The notes: generated by a model from the sequence alone, not told the origin. A stretch of 64,000 nt of DNA from Bacteroidales bacterium (GCA_017960885.1 JAGCYI010000230.1:1-64000); one strand, 5' to 3'; shown: positions 52,049-60,516, counted from the stretch's first letter. A program made the numbers and translations.

Positions 52049-53038
52049 ATGGCTGAAATTAAAGCATCTGAGGTGATGAAACTCAGAGGTATGACTGGCG
52101 CCGGAATGATGGACTGCAAAAAAGCTCTCATCGAATCTAACGGCGACTTTGATGCCGCTATCGACATTCTCAGAAAAAAAGGACAGAAAATCGCTAGCAA
52201 ACGCGCTGACCGCGACGCCAAAGAAGGCTGCGTGCTCGGCGGTGTTTCTGCTGACGGCAAAAAAGCATATATCGTTTCGCTCAACTGCGAAACCGACTTC
52301 GTAGCCAAGAATGCTGACTTCGTTAAGTTTACTCAGGATATTCTTGCTGCCGCTATCGCCAACGATCCCGCCGACGCCGATGCCCTCAAAGCTGTTGCTT
52401 ACGGCAAAGGCACTATCAACGACGAGATCATGAACCAGAACGGCGTTATCGGTGAGAAGATTGAGCTCGGTTTCTACGGCAAAATCTCTGGCGACCAGGC
52501 TGTAGTTTACAACCACATGGGCAACCGCCTCACAGCTGCTATCGCTTTCAACAAACCCGCCGACGCTACCGTTGCTAAAAACGTGGCTATGCAGGTTGCC
52601 GCTATGTCGCCTATGGCTATCGACAAGGACGGCATCGATCCCGAGGTTATCAACAAGGAGCTCGAGGTTGCTAAAGAGAAAACAGTTCAGGAGCAGATTC
52701 AGAAGAAGGTTGAGGCCGCTCTCAAGAAAGTTGGCATCAATCCCGCTCACGTTGACTCTGACGACCACATCGCTTCTAACATCACCAAAGGCTGGATCAC
52801 CGAGGAACAGGGCGCTCAGGCTAAGGAAATCAAGGCTAAAATCGCTGCTGAAACCGAAGTTCCCGCTCAGATGATCGAGAACATCGCCAAAGGTCGTATC
52901 AACAAATTCTACGAGGAGAACACTCTTCTCAACCAGAAGTTTGAGCAGGATAACAAAATCACTATCCGCGAATACCTCAAACAGAGCGACAAAGACCTCA
53001 CCGTTTCGGCTATGCTCCGTTTCGGTCTTGGCAACTAA
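52049..53038 (+). CDS. tsf: Elongation factor Ts
   Basis: EF-Ts recycles EF-Tu by releasing GDP. The 329-residue protein begins with the EF-Tu contact region (MKLRGMTGAGMMDCKKAL) and has the LNCETDFVAKNADF core motif. It is longer than the E. coli factor (283), with most of the extra length in the second half, as in other Bacteroidetes. Its transcription depends on read-through of the hairpin before it or on a promoter I cannot see. Confidence 0.97.
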   Translation: MAEIKASEVMKLRGMTGAGMMDCKKALIESNGDFDAAIDILRKKGQKIASKRADRDAKEGCVLGGVSADGKKAYIVSLNCETDFVAKNADFVKFTQDILAAAIANDPADADALKAVAYGKGTINDEIMNQNGVIGEKIELGFYGKISGDQAVVYNHMGNRLTAAIAFNKPADATVAKNVAMQVAAMSPMAIDKDGIDPEVINKELEVAKEKTVQEQIQKKVEAALKKVGINPAHVDSDDHIASNITKGWITEEQGAQAKEIKAKIAAETEVPAQMIENIAKGRINKFYEENTLLNQKFEQDNKITIREYLKQSDKDLTVSAMLRFGLGN

Positions 53039-53075
53039 TATTTGTTGTATATAACACGAATTTATTATAGCGTAG

Positions 53076-53107
53076 GACAGTGTGCTAAAGCACACTGTCT
53101 TTTTTTT
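53076..53107 (+). terminator. Terminator after tsf
   Basis: Perfect 10-bp arms GACAGTGTGC and GCACACTGTC (53076-53085 and 53090-53099) with a TAAA loop and eight T. Confidence 0.88.
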
Positions 53108-53113
53108 GAACAA

Positions 53114-53198
53114 AAATTAAAACGAATTTTAACGAATTAAAGCGTATTTTTTAGTGAGAATAATTCGTTTCGATTCGCTTTCATTCGTTTTAATTCAT
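53114..53198. repeat. Phased ACGAAT/ATTCGT repeats forming an imperfect palindrome
   Basis: On the left, ACGAAT occurs at 53122 and 53132, then GCGTAT at 53142. On the right, ATTCGT at 53163, ATTCGC at 53173, ATTCGT at 53183 and ATTCAT at 53193. Units are exactly 10 bases apart on each side. The two 35-base halves are inverted copies with about 26 matches. The array lies between two terminators and belongs to no gene. Confidence 0.6.
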
Positions 53199-53205
53199 GT
53201 TTAAA

Positions 53206-53242
53206 AAAAAGAAAAACCACGGCTTGCCGTGGTTTTTCTTTA
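53206..53242. terminator. Bidirectional terminator after the C1 peptidase gene
   Basis: A perfect 16-bp stem centred on TT (AAAGAAAAACCACGGC at 53208-53223 and its complement) is flanked by A-rich sequence on the left, which reads as a T-tract on the minus strand. It should end the leftward transcript of the peptidase gene. Confidence 0.82.
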
Positions 53243-53272
53243 AAGTGTATATCGTGAATTTATGTTTGTTCG

Positions 53273-54457
53273 CTATTTTTTGATGCCGAGTTTTTTAGCT
53301 ATGTCGGCGGGGATAGCGTCTTTGTGCACCAGAAAATCCATTGTCTTGTATGCTGCAAAGGCTTTTGAAATGTACCATGTGCCTTTGTATTTGTTGTCGG
53401 TGCCCCAGCTGTTCTTTACCATGTAGTAGAGCTTGCCGTTCTGGTCTTTTGCAAGTCCGTAGATGAGCATGCCGTGGTCGTCGGTGGTCTCCCAGTTGTC
53501 GTAAGCAACTTGACGCATCTCCTGGGTGGGAGTGATTTCGGGGAGGGGTTTGGATGTAAGGTAAGCCTTTTTCTCGGTGGTGTTCATGCCTGTCCAGCGA
53601 GCCTGGTCGCTGCCGATGGTGTTTTTGTTCTTTACGTCGGGACAAACGCCGATACCGTCGCGGTTGAAGCCCTGCTCGCTAACGTCGGCACCCCAAGCCA
53701 CGGTGTAACCCTTGTCGATGGCATTGTCGATAATGCGCATCATCTCGTCCATAGGAACATTGTACGATGCGTCCCAACGCCAGTTGTCGGGAATTTCGAG
53801 GATGAATTTCTGATAGAAAGGATGATGTGTGTAAGATGTGATAGACACGTAATCGTTGAAATTCAAACCGAGCGATTCTGCGTAAGATTTAGGCGTGTAT
53901 TCTTTGCCCTTGTAGGTGAATTTTTCGGGACAAACGCCAAGGTATGTGTCGTAGATGGCGGTAACAGATCTTTTCCAGTTGGGCGAAATCTTCTTGGCGT
54001 CGCTTTTGGCAATAGCCGAAACAATGCCGCCAGCCACCTTGTCCATTTCGTTGTTGTTGGGCAGCGAGTCGCCGCTGAGGTTTCCCATCGATGGCATTGC
54101 GTCTTGAGGAATAATGCCGTAGTTCTGCATGCAGAAAAGCACGTCGTAAGCGCTACCTCCCGGGCTGAACGAAACGTCGCCGTGGGTGCGTACAGCCTTG
54201 TCGGCGCGGTCTTCCATGGTTTTGTGCACTACGAATGCCTCGCTGAAATCGTATTCGCCCTTGCCGAGGCGGAGAAGTTCTGCCTCAAAAAACGACAGCG
54301 TGCTGAAGCACCAGCATGTGCCGCTCTGGTATTGGTTCTTAACTGATGTTATGGGAATAGTCTTGACGGTTGTAAATTTGAAACCCTCGTCGTTTTGGGC
54401 GAGGACGGCAGTACTTATCAAAGCGGTTGCCATAGCCGCTGCTAAGTGTTTTTTCAT
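53273..54457 (-). CDS. Exported papain-like (C1B) cysteine peptidase
   Basis: A 394-residue protein with a signal peptide (ending LAQ, about residue 21) and a bleomycin-hydrolase/PepC-type C1B peptidase domain. The oxyanion Gln and catalytic Cys are in QYQSGTCWCFST; the catalytic His is in DDHGMLIYGLA and the Asn in MVKNSWGTDN. Cytosolic PepC is an aminopeptidase; this exported form may process peptides in the periplasm or outside. It is the last gene of a leftward run after DUF3098. Confidence 0.93.
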   Translation of the reverse strand: MKKHLAAAMATALISTAVLAQNDEGFKFTTVKTIPITSVKNQYQSGTCWCFSTLSFFEAELLRLGKGEYDFSEAFVVHKTMEDRADKAVRTHGDVSFSPGGSAYDVLFCMQNYGIIPQDAMPSMGNLSGDSLPNNNEMDKVAGGIVSAIAKSDAKKISPNWKRSVTAIYDTYLGVCPEKFTYKGKEYTPKSYAESLGLNFNDYVSITSYTHHPFYQKFILEIPDNWRWDASYNVPMDEMMRIIDNAIDKGYTVAWGADVSEQGFNRDGIGVCPDVKNKNTIGSDQARWTGMNTTEKKAYLTSKPLPEITPTQEMRQVAYDNWETTDDHGMLIYGLAKDQNGKLYYMVKNSWGTDNKYKGTWYISKAFAAYKTMDFLVHKDAIPADIAKKLGIKK

Positions 54458-54504
54458 TGTTGTAGTTTTTTTTATAATTGTCTATGATTTAGGGATATGC
54501 CTGT

Positions 54505-54762
54505 CTATTCCTCAGGTTTGCGCATTATGGCATATATCTCGAAAGCAAAGCCAAAGAGCACTACTATTGGCGCGAGAGTGATACGGCGGAAAGAGAAAAT
54601 ATCCTCGTTGAATACGTTTGGATCTTCGCTAGCACCGCCGGCCATCAAAATAAAGCCGAATACTATGATAATAAAACCTATGATGAGGAGCTTGTAATTG
54701 AGCTTTCCGAAGGCAAAACCGTCGTCTTTATTGGTTTCTGAATTTTTATTTTCTTGTTCCAT
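54505..54762 (-). CDS. DUF3098 membrane protein
   Basis: An 85-residue protein with two membrane helices (about 26-45 and 63-80) and the DUF3098 pattern FGKLNYKLLIIGFIIIVFGFILMAGG and FNEDIFSFRRITLAPIVVLFGF. In most Bacteroidetes this gene lies between ftsX and uppP, which suggests a cell-envelope or division role. Here it is about 12 kb from ftsX and sits at the end of the ACP/oxidoreductase cluster, 13 bases after the oxidoreductase gene. Confidence 0.88.
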   Translation of the reverse strand: MEQENKNSETNKDDGFAFGKLNYKLLIIGFIIIVFGFILMAGGASEDPNVFNEDIFSFRRITLAPIVVLFGFAFEIYAIMRKPEE

Positions 54763-54775
54763 AATGCTTTGATTA

Positions 54776-56263
54776 TTAAATATTAAACATATTAGCTGAG
54801 GGACGTTGCCCTAGGATTTCGCCACACGAGAAAAACGATGTCATGCTTACGCCGAGAATACCGTGGAGGTTGAGGTTCTGACCTGTGAGCCAGAGGTTTG
54901 GAATCGGAGTCTTGGGTGTGAGCAGTGTGTACATCAGTCGGTCGTAGTCTTTAGCGATGCCGAAAGCCGAACCGTTTTGTGTAGCGGTGTAGTCGCGGTA
55001 GGTTAGGGGAGTGGATGTGTAAACCGACTCTACCGCATTGGCAAAACCTTTAATATATTTGTCGGCGAGGGCGATGAGCTGCTCCGCCTTTTTTTGTTTC
55101 AGTTCGATGTATTGTTGCGGACGGTGTCCGAGAGTGGAATCTTGAAACTGTTCCACGTCGCTCCAAAGCATAGGCGTGAGCAAGTCTACGTTTTGGGCGT
55201 ATCTACTTTGGTCTTCGGGAACGGCGAAGCTTACAAGAGCGCCACGTGGTTTTTCGTCGGCGGTTTGAGTGCCTTCGTCCCAAATGTCGTCGGTTTCGTG
55301 AATGTAGATGTTGCGATTTAGGTATTCGATGGAGTTGGGTTTGAGCTTGATGTTTGCCGTAAACATTCCGAAAGTGTTTTCGAGCGACGAAATGCGTTTA
55401 CGGTAAATTTTTTTGATAAACGAAGTGTTTTGAGCCAAGTTGAGGGTGGCGGCAGGGTGGATGTTTGAAATTAAGTATTTGGTTTCCACAGGTTCGCGGC
55501 CTTCGATTTCAACGGCAGAGACTCTGCCTTCGGATTCAACAAGGTTGGTAACCTTTGCGCCAGCAATTACTTGTCCGCCCATAGAGGTGATGCTCTGGGC
55601 AAGTTTTTCGGCTATCTGCATGCCACCGCCACGGATACGGTACGCACTTTGGATAAACGAGCTGTTGATCTGCGCGAAAGTGTAAAGCGGCAGGTGCTGC
55701 TTGTCTAAGTGCAGTTTTGCCGACGTACCCGAAAGCACATTCTGCAATACAGGGTCGGAAATTGTGCTTGTAAGGTATTGGTAGGCGTTTTTGGCAAAAA
55801 GAGTGTCGCCAGAGAGGTTTTGCTCGGGGTCGCGGTCGAAACTCTCAAAAATGCCTTCGCCTACGCCACGGAGAAACTTGGTGTAGGTTTTGAGCTCGTT
55901 TGCAGAGTTTGGGAAATACTCTGTCATCTTGTCGCAAAAACGGTCGTAGCCGTTGACAAACATATAAGATTTGTTGCGGTAGAAAATCTGGTCGAATCCG
56001 TCGGGGTCGAGTTTTTGCCACGGCAGATCCATCAGGTCAAAGTATTTGAAAATGCGATTGAGAGGCTGCCCCTCGTCTAATCCACCGATGTAGTGAAATC
56101 CTGTGTCGAACTTGGTGTTTTTGCGCACGAAAGTCTGGATGCATCCACCAATAAGACGGTTTTGCTCCAATACGCACACTTTCATGCCGTGTTTTGCAAG
56201 AATGTATGCACATTGCAATCCACCGAGACCTGCGCCGATAATAACTACATCGTATTTTTCCAT
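54776..56263 (-). CDS. Phytoene desaturase-like FAD oxidoreductase
   Basis: A 495-residue flavoprotein of the CrtI/CrtN/RetSat superfamily. The FAD loop VVIIGAGLGGLQCAYILAKHG is followed by VLEQNRLIGGCIQTF and FDTGFHYIGG. The C-terminal FAD site is in NLWLTGQNLNLHGILGVSMTSFFSCGEIL. I start at the ATG at 56263; a start at 56287 would overlap the upstream gene. Such enzymes saturate or desaturate polyene or isoprenoid chains. A related oxidoreductase gene is cut by the right edge, so the cluster has two. Confidence 0.86.
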   Translation of the reverse strand: MEKYDVVIIGAGLGGLQCAYILAKHGMKVCVLEQNRLIGGCIQTFVRKNTKFDTGFHYIGGLDEGQPLNRIFKYFDLMDLPWQKLDPDGFDQIFYRNKSYMFVNGYDRFCDKMTEYFPNSANELKTYTKFLRGVGEGIFESFDRDPEQNLSGDTLFAKNAYQYLTSTISDPVLQNVLSGTSAKLHLDKQHLPLYTFAQINSSFIQSAYRIRGGGMQIAEKLAQSITSMGGQVIAGAKVTNLVESEGRVSAVEIEGREPVETKYLISNIHPAATLNLAQNTSFIKKIYRKRISSLENTFGMFTANIKLKPNSIEYLNRNIYIHETDDIWDEGTQTADEKPRGALVSFAVPEDQSRYAQNVDLLTPMLWSDVEQFQDSTLGHRPQQYIELKQKKAEQLIALADKYIKGFANAVESVYTSTPLTYRDYTATQNGSAFGIAKDYDRLMYTLLTPKTPIPNLWLTGQNLNLHGILGVSMTSFFSCGEILGQRPSANMFNI

Positions 56264-56273
56264 GGCGCAATTA

Positions 56274-56639
56274 TTATTTTTCGGCAACTGTGCCGCTTAG
56301 AGTCATATAAGTGGTTTCGCCGTAGAATATTGTGGCAGAAACTTTTGAAGAGTCGGCAGTGTCGGTTTGCACCTTGATGTTGAGTATTGGCGAACCTTCG
56401 GGCGTAACCATAGCAGTAAGTCTGCAACGGTCTATAGCTGTGAAAGTCAGATGTTTGGATGTTGCGTCTTCAACACATTCTTTAATCATCTGAATGTTGC
56501 ATACACCGGGTGTGATATGCCGTTCAGGGAAATGACCTTGATATACAGAATGATTTGCGTTTAGTTTTACAGTGTATACGTGGCTTCCGTCGCTTTCTGC
56601 TGTATGGTTTTCTACGTAATAAAAATCTTTAATAAGCAT
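56274..56639 (-). CDS. FabZ-like hotdog protein with altered active site
   Basis: A 121-residue hotdog-fold protein close to 3-hydroxyacyl-ACP dehydratases. The catalytic His is in YQGHFPERHITPGV (His36). Where FabZ has its catalytic Glu six residues after the Pro of PGV, this protein has Gln (PGVCNIQMIKE, Gln50). It may be inactive as a dehydratase, use a different residue, or act as a binding subunit. The gene is one of two hotdog dehydratase-like genes in the cluster and lies 33 bases after the thioesterase gene. Confidence 0.78.
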   Translation of the reverse strand: MLIKDFYYVENHTAESDGSHVYTVKLNANHSVYQGHFPERHITPGVCNIQMIKECVEDATSKHLTFTAIDRCRLTAMVTPEGSPILNIKVQTDTADSSKVSATIFYGETTYMTLSGTVAEK

Positions 56640-56672
56640 AATCGGCTGGTTTTAAAAGATTTGCAAAAATGG

Positions 56673-57110
56673 TTAGGAAATGTTCCAACGATTTTTCCAT
56701 TCCACAATGAAATCGGGGTTTGATAATTCAAAAACGCCGCTACGCGAAACGAACAATTGTGTTGTGTCGGCTTCGATGATCACAGCGTTGTCTTTTGGAC
56801 GCGTAATAATGTATTGGAATACCAATTTGGCAGCTTTAGTAGGTACGTAAGTAATCTTAATCTTAAGAATGTCGCCTATACGTGCCGAGTTGCGGTATTT
56901 GATGTGCATATCTACCATTGGTGCCGTGTATCCGCTGTTGAAAATATGGAGATATTCTAATCCGTATTTTTCGCCGAATGCCTCGCGGGCGTTTTCCATA
57001 TATTTAACATAGTTGCCGTGCCAAACCATTTGGATGGCGTCGAGGTCGTAAAACGGCACTGTAAAGTCGAGATTTACCGACAATTCATCGTTGATGCTGT
57101 TCTGCTCCAT
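56673..57110 (-). CDS. Acyl thioesterase (4HBT hotdog fold)
   Basis: A 145-residue thioesterase of the YbgC/FadM type, which releases an acyl chain from ACP or CoA. The active-site block FYDLDAIQMVWHGNYVKYME (about 20-39) carries the Asp and His typical of the 4HBT family. It overlaps the upstream dehydratase gene by one base (stop/start). In aryl-polyene clusters a thioesterase of this type is standard. Confidence 0.86.
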   Translation of the reverse strand: MEQNSINDELSVNLDFTVPFYDLDAIQMVWHGNYVKYMENAREAFGEKYGLEYLHIFNSGYTAPMVDMHIKYRNSARIGDILKIKITYVPTKAAKLVFQYIITRPKDNAVIIEADTTQLFVSRSGVFELSNPDFIVEWKNRWNIS

Positions 57111-57544
57111 TATTTATCCATAAAGATTTTCATTTTGCACACAGCCACTGTGGCGCCGTTGATTTTTGATTCGGCGTTCATAAGTGTGATGTTCATCGCC
57201 TGCGAAATTACCGACATTGAAGTTTCGATGTTGTCGCCTACCTTTGGCAGGGGTGCTTGCAAAGCGAATTTTTTGATTTCGGCGATATATCCCAATACGA
57301 TAGGGCGGTGGTTGATCCAGTCGTTGTATCCAGCAAACGTGGCAGCGCTTTGTGCAATGTGCTCAATGAGCCCAGTTTCGGCGAAAACGCCGTTTTCTAC
57401 AAAGATATTGCTTTCTGCCACGGTAAGCCCTGTCTCCACGTCGGTTTCCGACACGGAGAACAGTTTGTCTACCATGAGCATGGGCTCGCGCTGCGGAATA
57501 AAGGTCTTAATTCCATCGCCCGCATAAAGAACGGTTTTGGCCAT
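57110..57544 (-). CDS. ApeP/FabA-like 3-hydroxyacyl-ACP dehydratase
   Basis: A 144-residue hotdog-fold dehydratase that should form the double bond of a growing ACP-bound chain. The segments FIPQREPMLMVDKL and GLIEHIAQSAATFAGY (Glu61) are those of the dehydratases found in polyene clusters. It is 3 bases after the ACP gene and coupled to the thioesterase. Together with ACP and the ketosynthase it gives the core chain-building set, apart from a ketoreductase. Confidence 0.82.
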   Translation of the reverse strand: MAKTVLYAGDGIKTFIPQREPMLMVDKLFSVSETDVETGLTVAESNIFVENGVFAETGLIEHIAQSAATFAGYNDWINHRPIVLGYIAEIKKFALQAPLPKVGDNIETSMSVISQAMNITLMNAESKINGATVAVCKMKIFMDK

Positions 57545-57547
57545 ATG

Positions 57548-57793
57548 TTATGCGTTGGTTTTTTCGTATACGAAATCGTAGAGGTTTTGGAATGTCTTAA
57601 CCTGGGCAACACTCTGTCCTTTGATTTCTACACCGAATTCTTCTTCGATTACTGCAATCATGTCTACGAGGCTGAGGCTGTCGAGCTGAAGAGTGGCTTT
57701 GATCTCTTTTTCGGGAGCAATTTCGGTTTCTTCTACTTCAAATTCGTTAGCGAGTACAGAGTTGATCTTTGCGATAAGTTCGTTTTTTTCCAT
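57548..57793 (-). CDS. Acyl carrier protein
   Basis: An 81-residue acidic ACP. The phosphopantetheine attachment Ser39 is in LQLDSLSLVDMI, and the helix after it reads AVIEEEFGVEI as usual. The frame extends upstream to 57895, but the ATG at 57793 gives the family length and lies downstream of a good promoter. It differs from a housekeeping ACP in sequence and context: it opens the unit ACP-dehydratase-thioesterase-hotdog-oxidoreductase. Confidence 0.94.
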   Translation of the reverse strand: MEKNELIAKINSVLANEFEVEETEIAPEKEIKATLQLDSLSLVDMIAVIEEEFGVEIKGQSVAQVKTFQNLYDFVYEKTNA

Positions 57794-57835
57794 TTTTAGA
57801 GTGTTTTTTATTAATATTATAATTATTTCAAGGTG

Positions 57836-57867
57836 CAAAATTGATAAAAATAATTTAAGTTGGCAAA
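57836..57867 (-). promoter_or_regulatory. Promoter of the ACP operon
   Basis: The minus strand has CAATTTTG (57836-57843, one mismatch to TAnnTTTG) and TTTG (57864-57867), 20 bases apart. The ACP start at 57793 is 43 bases downstream. Confidence 0.5.
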
Positions 57868-57908
57868 ATAATTTTAAAAAAGTGTGAATTTGCACAAAAA
57901 AAACGAGG

Positions 57909-57948
57909 CAAAAAAACGCCGCAAGTTATCAGATGATTTTGCGGCGTT
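57909..57948 (-). terminator. Terminator after the CotH-family gene
   Basis: The 10-bp arms AACGCCGCAA and TTGCGGCGTT (57915-57924 and 57939-57948) are followed on the minus strand by a T-tract. It isolates the CotH gene from the ACP operon. Confidence 0.82.
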
Positions 57949-57979
57949 GAATATGTTTTTACAAGTTATCGGCAACTAC

Positions 57980-60349
57980 CTATTGGATTATTACTTTGTA
58001 AAAGTGATTGTTGATAGCTACTATAAAGATGCCTGATTTGGCGATATTTATTTCTTCGTGCGAAGAATTGGTGGTTGAATATGCTATTGTTCTGCCGTTT
58101 AGGTCAATAATTTTGTATTGGCTGTCGGGTACGGATTCGATGAATAATGTGCGCGAGTATGCCCATACTTTATCGGCTGCGGCACCCCCAGCTGTTTCGA
58201 CAACAGGAGTGGTGGTGTTTTCTTGGTCTGTATTGGATTTTGGTATGATGGAAAAAGTTTTGGTAAGTGTTCCAATGTATTTGCCTATGCCAGTAATTGT
58301 AACTGTATACTCACCAACATTGACACAATCTCCTGGAAGGGTTACTGTGTAGTCGATTGAAGATATTAATGGCAGGTTGCTATCGGTTAGTGTAATAATG
58401 GGCGTTTCAGCTTCTCCAGAAAAAACCGCATTGTCGATAGTTAAATCGCAAAGAGTAATATCTTTTCTTTTTAGCCAAACTGCTGTGAACTCTTTGTCGC
58501 CAAGGTGGTCGTCTGAAATATTAATAGTTTCTGTAAGTCCATCTAGCCCAGTACCAATCCATCCAGCAAACATGTACCCATCCTTAGTGGGATTTGTTAC
58601 AGTGAAAGGTGCAGTGCTCTTGGAAATAAAAACTTCGGGGTTGGAACTTGAGAGCGTGCCACCGTTGAGGTTGTAAGTGATTGAAAAAGAATTGTTAATA
58701 GCGTTATCTAGCCATAAAAAACGTTCATTTAGCCAATTTTTCATATAGTCAATCTCGCTTTGATATGTAGTTCTTTCTGTATATCCATCGGGGTTCGGAT
58801 AAATGTTTTTGCCCAGAATTTTCCATTTTAGAAAATTTAATTCAGCAGAAATGGCGTTGCCGTTCGCCAGAGTCTGGATTGTGTCTTCTTCAGCAAAAGT
58901 TTGCAATAATGCTTCTTTTTTGTCATTCCACCGTTTTTTTACATTCTCTACAAAAACTGGGTCGTCAAACATACGTGAAATCCACTTGGAATCTTTAATA
59001 AAGAAATCATCGCTTTTGTCGCAGTTGAATGTTCTATTGTTACCGAAAGAATGGTCAAAATCCCAATTTGGCCCCAAATATAATTTACCATTGGTAGGAT
59101 TAAAACATATATAAACTGATGTATGAAATTGAGCGTCGTGATCTTTTCCAAATTCATTAACGATATACCAATCAATCACAGCGTCCTCGTCAATATATTT
59201 GCGCCAACCGTCTTCTCCTGTGAAAAAGCTTGAATATAATGCATCTTCGGCTGTTTTTACAATGTTCTTTATTACATCTTTAGCGTCTTCTTCTATTTCG
59301 TCGGGTTCTTTTAAGACCATAACAACGCCTTGTGATGTTTTCCACCAAAAATCGGCATCTTTACGAAAGTCAACTTCGAGGACAAAACCTCCGTCGTAGA
59401 GATCTATTACACCATCACCATTTTGATCTGTATATTTGTTTGTTGCGATATTATCTTCTGTGTAATCAGAAATGTCCTGATAGTTGACCCTGCCATTCCC
59501 TATTGATATCTTTTCACAGAAAAGATAATTGCCTAAATATTCTCCATTTACTATCCAATCGACAGATGTAAAGGAAGGATTCCATGTGGAATTGAAAATT
59601 TGAGTGCCCAAAATAGACGCATATTTGTTGCGTAAAAGGGTTTTGTCTGAATAATTAGCAACCAAGCACCATTTTTTTGAATCAGGGAGGCCAAAAAAGG
59701 ATTGTTTTTTATCAAATTTCAAATTATATCCTTTTTTGGGTTCGTTCCAACTCGAATTTCCCCTTCCCTTTATTCCTTCTTTTTTTTCTCCGTTTTTTTC
59801 TTTTTTGAATGCATAATCAAAGACGTCAGTTCCTGAAACGAGTTTCATATTTCCAAAAGCATATTCGTCTTTTGTAATAGAAGATAATGGTATTTCTGTA
59901 TTAATATACAATATCGGCAATCCCGTGTGTGCAGCAGCAACCACATCTGAGTATTCGGTATTTGTTTGGTCGATGGTGGTTTCGCAAAGGTAGTAGCGTA
60001 TACCTTTTTCGGAGAATGGCTCAACGGCAAGTTCGGGTGATGATGACCAAGCGGTGGGGGACTGCTCTTTTAGGTTGTCTTTTTCAGATGATACATACCA
60101 ACGGTAAAGAATGTCTGATTGGTCATGGAATTCGTGTTCTGCCATGCAGGTGAGGGTGCATGATTCGTCTTTTTGAAGGCACATATTCATGGGTTGAACC
60201 GAAAAAATCGGAATGTCTGGTTCTTCCTGTGCATTAGCTGTTGATGAATTTAAAAATGATAGGGTGATAATAAGATTAATAAGGAAGGAAGTTTTAACTT
60301 TTGTTCTTTTAAAATTACATTGTGTAAATCTTTGTATGTTTTTTTTCAT
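57980..60349 (-). CDS. CotH-family surface protein with Listeria-Bacteroides repeat and T9SS-like tail
   Basis: A 789-residue exported protein, started at the ATG at 60349 because the promoter lies at 60395-60402. After the signal peptide comes an Ig-like region (about 45-150), then a CotH kinase-like domain (about 170-560) with IKGRGNSSWNEPKKGYNLKF, NGEYLGNYLFCEKI and LGPNWDFDHSFG. A Listeria-Bacteroides repeat follows (ITYNLNGGTLSSSNPEVF, GYMFAGW). The last 60 residues (VWAYSRTLFIESVPDSQYKI, then NGRTIA) resemble a type IX secretion sorting tail. CotH domains phosphorylate spore-coat proteins in Bacillus; the role here is unknown. It looks AT-richer than its neighbours. Confidence 0.85.
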   Translation of the reverse strand: MKKNIQRFTQCNFKRTKVKTSFLINLIITLSFLNSSTANAQEEPDIPIFSVQPMNMCLQKDESCTLTCMAEHEFHDQSDILYRWYVSSEKDNLKEQSPTAWSSSPELAVEPFSEKGIRYYLCETTIDQTNTEYSDVVAAAHTGLPILYINTEIPLSSITKDEYAFGNMKLVSGTDVFDYAFKKEKNGEKKEGIKGRGNSSWNEPKKGYNLKFDKKQSFFGLPDSKKWCLVANYSDKTLLRNKYASILGTQIFNSTWNPSFTSVDWIVNGEYLGNYLFCEKISIGNGRVNYQDISDYTEDNIATNKYTDQNGDGVIDLYDGGFVLEVDFRKDADFWWKTSQGVVMVLKEPDEIEEDAKDVIKNIVKTAEDALYSSFFTGEDGWRKYIDEDAVIDWYIVNEFGKDHDAQFHTSVYICFNPTNGKLYLGPNWDFDHSFGNNRTFNCDKSDDFFIKDSKWISRMFDDPVFVENVKKRWNDKKEALLQTFAEEDTIQTLANGNAISAELNFLKWKILGKNIYPNPDGYTERTTYQSEIDYMKNWLNERFLWLDNAINNSFSITYNLNGGTLSSSNPEVFISKSTAPFTVTNPTKDGYMFAGWIGTGLDGLTETINISDDHLGDKEFTAVWLKRKDITLCDLTIDNAVFSGEAETPIITLTDSNLPLISSIDYTVTLPGDCVNVGEYTVTITGIGKYIGTLTKTFSIIPKSNTDQENTTTPVVETAGGAAADKVWAYSRTLFIESVPDSQYKIIDLNGRTIAYSTTNSSHEEINIAKSGIFIVAINNHFYKVIIQ

Positions 60350-60394
60350 CGGCGTTAATAATTTAATGGTTATTCTTATCAAGGTTATTTGTTG

Positions 60395-60402
60395 CAAATA
60401 TA
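60395..60402 (-). promoter_or_regulatory. -7 element for the CotH-family gene
   Basis: The minus strand reads TATATTTG, 45 bases before the start at 60349. No clear -33 TTTG. Confidence 0.5.
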
Positions 60403-60474
60403 GTTATTTTAGCAATTAGTTGCTAATTATTTGACTGGTATTGTCAATGATAATCCTACTTTTTTTATTATAGG

Positions 60475-60516
60475 TCAAAAAAAACGCCGCAGTCAACAAA
60501 ACTTGACTGCGGCGTT
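60475..60516 (-). terminator. Terminator after the ketosynthase gene
   Basis: Perfect 14-bp arms (AACGCCGCAGTCAA at 60483-60496, complement at 60503-60516) with T-tracts on both sides; on the minus strand it ends the ketosynthase transcript. It shares the AACGCCGCA core with the hairpin at 57909. Confidence 0.88.
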
